A stretch of DNA of 10,304 nucleotides. Origin: Candidatus Aegiribacteria sp. (GTDB lineage Bacteria; Fermentibacterota; Fermentibacteria; Fermentibacterales; JCC-6). Position numbers and translations under genes: made by a program. The stretch is taken from positions 1 to 10,304 of the forward strand of contig JAUVUL010000021.1 of assembly GCA_030600975.1 (NCBI GenBank), read 5' to 3'. Below are positions 7,633 to 10,304 of the stretch, piece after piece. How positions within the stretch are numbered: position 1 is the first letter of the stretch; each line of letters begins with the position of its first letter. The notes beneath the pieces are model-generated. The model made no database searches and had not been told where the DNA came from. It saw only the letters and a program-made list of their open reading frames with translations.

Positions 7633-10052
7633 ATGCCGCTGGAGCGCCTTGTTGCAGAATCATGATCTTCCTGTTCACTGTCAATCGCTTCCCGCACCTT
7701 GTCTGCCAGGTCCTGGTTTGTGAACGGTTTCTGAATGAAGTGCACACCATCATCCAGTACTCCGTGGTGGGCGATAACATTGGCTGTATAGCCGGACATG
7801 AACAGGTGACTGAGGTCCGGGTAGTAGGTCAAAAGGTTCCTGGCCAGATCCCGGCCGTTCATCTCGGGCATCACAACGTCGGTTATAAGCAGATGGATAT
7901 CGCCAAGGTACTTCCCGGCCAGGCGGATAGCCTCACCCGGCGAGGAAGCGGTCAACACGGTGTAACCCTGGCGTTTGAGCATCATAGCGGTCAGTTGCAG
8001 GATAGTAGATTCGTCTTCCACCACAAGTACGGTTTCGCACCCGCATCTGATCGGTTGCACCTGACCTTCCTTCTGCATTTGTGTGACCTTGTCCGCATGC
8101 CGGGGCAGATAGATCTTGAAGATCGTCCCCTGACCCGGTTCACTGTATACGTATATGAAACCATCGTTCTGCTTGACTATTCCGTAGACCGTGGCCAGCC
8201 CCAGGCCGGTACCTTTCCCAATTTCTTTGGTGGTGAAAAACGGCTCATAAAGCCTCTCCTGTGTCTCCTTGTCCATGCCGCTGCCCGTGTCGCTCACTGT
8301 CAGGAGCACATACTCGCCTGGTATAAACCCGGGATAGTCGGCGCAGTAGGCCTCGTCCAGAGTAACGTTTCCCGTTGCGATGGTGACCTTGCCCACTCCT
8401 TCGATGGCGTCCCGTGAGTTGATGCACAGGTTAGCCAGGATCTGATCGATCTGCACCGGATCTACCCTGACCGGCCACAAATCCTCTCCCGGCAATAAGG
8501 TGAGATGGATGTCCTCACCAATCAAACGCCGCAGCATTTTGATCATCCCTTCCACGGTCTCGTTCAGGTCGAGAATCCTGGGAACGATGGTCTGCTTGCG
8601 GGCGAAGGCCAGCAGTTGCCTCGTCAGGTCCGCGGAGCGCTCGGCAGCAGTGCGGATTTCCGTCAAATGGGCATGAAGCCGCTGATCCGGGGTCATCTGC
8701 TCCATGGCTATCTCCGTATGGCCGAGTATTACGCTCAGCATGTTGTTGAAGTCATGGGCCACTCCCCCCGCCAGACGCCCGACGGATTCCATCTTCTGGG
8801 ACTGGCGTAATTGTTCCTCAAGTTTCATCTCTTCTGTGATGTCAGAAACAATTCCTTCGTGATATGTAGTTATTCCCCGGGAATCTCTGCGGATATAAGT
8901 TTTATCATCAACCCACTTAACATCTCCGTTTTTAGTAATAATCCTGTAAGGTTTATGCGCGTATGTTTGCAGCCCTTCGATTTTATTGTACTTTGTTACT
9001 TCTCCTGCCACTCTTTCAAGATCATCACTATGAATTATGTCTTTATAGGAAACCTTTCTCTCGATGAATTCCTGTGAGGAGTATCCAGTCAATTTTTCCA
9101 CATTCTCCGAGACAAATTCAACAGGCCAGTCTTTCTCCATGCTCCACAGGAAAGCCACCGCCGGGCTGCGGCTGATAATTCTATTCGCTTCCAGCAGCGC
9201 ATTTACAGCCTGCTTACGTTCGGTAATGTCAATAAAGGCGGCAAGTAAGCCTGTGTAAATTCCATTCTGATAGTGCGGAACTCCGCTAACAAGAACAGAT
9301 ATTCTTTCTTTGCTCTTCTTTATCAGTTCCATCTCGTATTGATCAGATTCTCCTCGAAGTCTTCTTTTATTCGCATTTTTTACTATTTCGACTTGATCAT
9401 CAGGTACGATAGAAATCCATTGTTTACCAACCAGTTCGTCATATTCATATCCCAACAATCTCAACATGGCAGGATTAGCGAATTCAATGATGCCATCGTC
9501 ATTCTCAAGGATAATTCCGTCAGCAAGATTGTTGACAATAGCTTCATTAAATTCTTTTAGGTCTAATATCTGATTCTCAGCCTGTCTGCGCTCGGTGATG
9601 TCCCTGAATATCCCGACAGCAGAAATAAATTTGCCATCCTTGAAGATGCCATTTCCATTACCCTCCACGTTGATTTCCTTACCGCTTTTAGAAATGAAAA
9701 CCGTTTCAATACTGACACTTTCTCCCGCTGCGGCTTTTCGCAGCTGCACAGCGATCTGTGGTATTTCGTCATCACGAAGGATATCGGTCATCCGAAGGTT
9801 CTTTACCTCTTCCTGCGAGTATTCCAGGGTCGCCAACCATTTCTTGTTCACCGCAAGGATTTTCCCGGAGGGGCTTACGATCTGAATGAGATCATTAGCA
9901 TTATTGAACAGGTTGAAATACTGTTCTTCGCTGGCATTCAGCTCCTCCTCCATATGCTTGCGCTCGGTAATAGCGTTTTCCAGCTCGACAATGCGCTTCT
10001 GCAACTCGGCATTGTGTCGGCGTAATTCGGATTCGATACTCATATCGGGCAT
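7629..10052 (-). CDS. Cytoplasmic hybrid histidine kinase, PAS-PAS-PAS-HisKA-HATPase-REC
   Basis: From the chosen ATG this is an 807-residue hybrid kinase. A coiled-coil-like N-terminus (about 5-40) leads to PAS1 (about 41-156, ending FRDITERR), PAS2 (about 167-281, ending IDITERK) and PAS3 (about 291-409, a PAS_3-type domain ending SDITEE). HisKA has the phosphorylated His433 in GGVAHDFNN. The ATPase domain has Asn545, a canonical G1 box DTGSGM at 588-593 and GKGTGLGL at 612-619. The receiver has Asp680, phosphoacceptor Asp725 (ITDVVMPEMNG), Ser753 and Lys775. It lacks membrane segments and any DNA-binding output. The kinase-receiver half is very like that of the second kinase here, while the sensor half is unrelated and AT-richer. 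A 14-residue polar tail (QEDHDSATRRSSGM) runs past the receiver into the GTGA overlap with the next gene. The sensed signal is not readable; no heme or flavin ligand motif was recognised. Confidence 0.95.
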   Translation of the reverse strand: MPDMSIESELRRHNAELQKRIVELENAITERKHMEEELNASEEQYFNLFNNANDLIQIVSPSGKILAVNKKWLATLEYSQEEVKNLRMTDILRDDEIPQIAVQLRKAAAGESVSIETVFISKSGKEINVEGNGNGIFKDGKFISAVGIFRDITERRQAENQILDLKEFNEAIVNNLADGIILENDDGIIEFANPAMLRLLGYEYDELVGKQWISIVPDDQVEIVKNANKRRLRGESDQYEMELIKKSKERISVLVSGVPHYQNGIYTGLLAAFIDITERKQAVNALLEANRIISRSPAVAFLWSMEKDWPVEFVSENVEKLTGYSSQEFIERKVSYKDIIHSDDLERVAGEVTKYNKIEGLQTYAHKPYRIITKNGDVKWVDDKTYIRRDSRGITTYHEGIVSDITEEMKLEEQLRQSQKMESVGRLAGGVAHDFNNMLSVILGHTEIAMEQMTPDQRLHAHLTEIRTAAERSADLTRQLLAFARKQTIVPRILDLNETVEGMIKMLRRLIGEDIHLTLLPGEDLWPVRVDPVQIDQILANLCINSRDAIEGVGKVTIATGNVTLDEAYCADYPGFIPGEYVLLTVSDTGSGMDKETQERLYEPFFTTKEIGKGTGLGLATVYGIVKQNDGFIYVYSEPGQGTIFKIYLPRHADKVTQMQKEGQVQPIRCGCETVLVVEDESTILQLTAMMLKRQGYTVLTASSPGEAIRLAGKYLGDIHLLITDVVMPEMNGRDLARNLLTYYPDLSHLFMSGYTANVIAHHGVLDDGVHFIQKPFTNQDLADKVREAIDSEQEDHDSATRRSSGM

Positions 10053-10059
10053 GGTTGTG

Positions 10060-10065
10060 ACCTCC
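10060..10065 (-). promoter_or_regulatory. Shine-Dalgarno deciding the three-PAS kinase start
   Basis: GGAGGT on the minus strand lies 7 nt before the ATG at 10052. The frame remains open to a TTG at 10079 that would add nine residues, but the TTG has no such site and would place this Shine-Dalgarno inside the gene. The ATG also gives an MPD start like that of the paralogous kinase. Confidence 0.8.
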
Positions 10066-10162
10066 GTAGATTCATCCAACCAACGATTTCAAAGAAGCCT
10101 ACATAATTTCTGAATATTCCTCCGGTTTTCCGGGAATCGAATTCAAACCGTATCATATGTAC

Positions 10163-10191
10163 ATCGTATTCACCCCAGGCAAGCCTGTCAA
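10163..10191 (-). promoter_or_regulatory. Sigma70-type promoter candidate upstream of the kinase cluster
   Basis: The minus strand carries a perfect -35 hexamer TTGACA (10186-10191), a 17-nt spacer and a -10-like TACGAT (10163-10168), matching the consensus at 4 of 6 positions. Transcription would start near 10156, giving a leader of about 100 nt before the kinase ATG at 10052. The consensus is borrowed from well-studied bacteria and this organism's sigma preferences are unknown. The site lies in the longest gap of the window, where a promoter for the cluster would be expected. Confidence 0.5.
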
Positions 10192-10221
10192 GTAGCTTCT
10201 GCCCATATTTCAATGGAGTTC

Positions 10222-10249
10222 GTTAAGCTCACGCACGGGTGCGGTTAAC
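10222..10249. repeat. Nested inverted repeat upstream of the promoter candidate
   Basis: An outer 5-bp inverted repeat (GTTAA and TTAAC at 10222-10226 and 10245-10249) encloses an inner one at 10232-10243 (CGCAC and GTGCG around two bases). It lies about 30 bp upstream of the -35 candidate, where an activator operator could sit. It also begins right at the stop codon of a frame that is open to the window edge, so it could instead be the end of an upstream transcription unit. No U-tract follows on the minus strand. Confidence 0.35.
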
Positions 10250-10304
10250 CTGCATTTTTCACCAGCTTTTGTTTCGAAGCGTCGTAGACAGTTGTGGATA
10301 CTAG

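Noticed and set aside
7629..7634. ATG overlapping the kinase stop as a start for the cysteine-rich gene
   Set aside because: That ATG is in the kinase frame, immediately before its TGA; the cysteine-rich frame opens with the overlapping GTG.

Overview
The window looks like chromosomal DNA of a Gram-negative bacterium. It encodes a TonB-dependent outer-membrane receptor with a carboxypeptidase-regulatory-like N-terminal domain, a lipoprotein, and large PAS/histidine-kinase/receiver hybrids. This mix is common in the FCB superphylum, in deltaproteobacteria-like lineages and in related candidate phyla. The sequence alone does not fix the taxon. No phage, insertion sequence, CRISPR or RNA gene was recognised.

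All six supported genes lie on the minus strand, so transcription runs from high to low coordinates. In that order they are: a hybrid sensor kinase with three PAS domains (7629-10052); a small cysteine-rich protein of unknown family whose GTG start overlaps the kinase stop (7132-7632); a class I SAM-dependent methyltransferase (6309-7037); a second hybrid kinase with two PAS domains (4229-6226); a beta-helix lipoprotein (2838-4169); and the TonB-dependent receptor (25-2703). Gaps between genes run from a 4-nt overlap to 134 nt. No stretch over 300 bases lacks a gene. The longest is 10053-10304, which holds a good sigma70-type promoter candidate, a nested inverted repeat and only fragmentary open frames. 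Positions 1-24 show nothing recognisable.

The two kinases share a closely related kinase-plus-receiver half (about three quarters identical by eye) but have unrelated, more AT-rich sensor halves. They therefore look like paralogues that kept one signalling module and acquired different sensors. Neither has a membrane segment or a DNA-binding output, and no separate response regulator is encoded here. The cysteine-rich protein and the methyltransferase sit between them, so 4229-10052 reads as a possible cytoplasmic signalling cluster. The downstream lipoprotein and receptor form an envelope pair that could bind or import a surface ligand such as a glycan, but no SusD-like partner or recognisable hydrolase accompanies them. 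Start codons were adjusted for three genes where a clear Shine-Dalgarno sequence favours an internal ATG.
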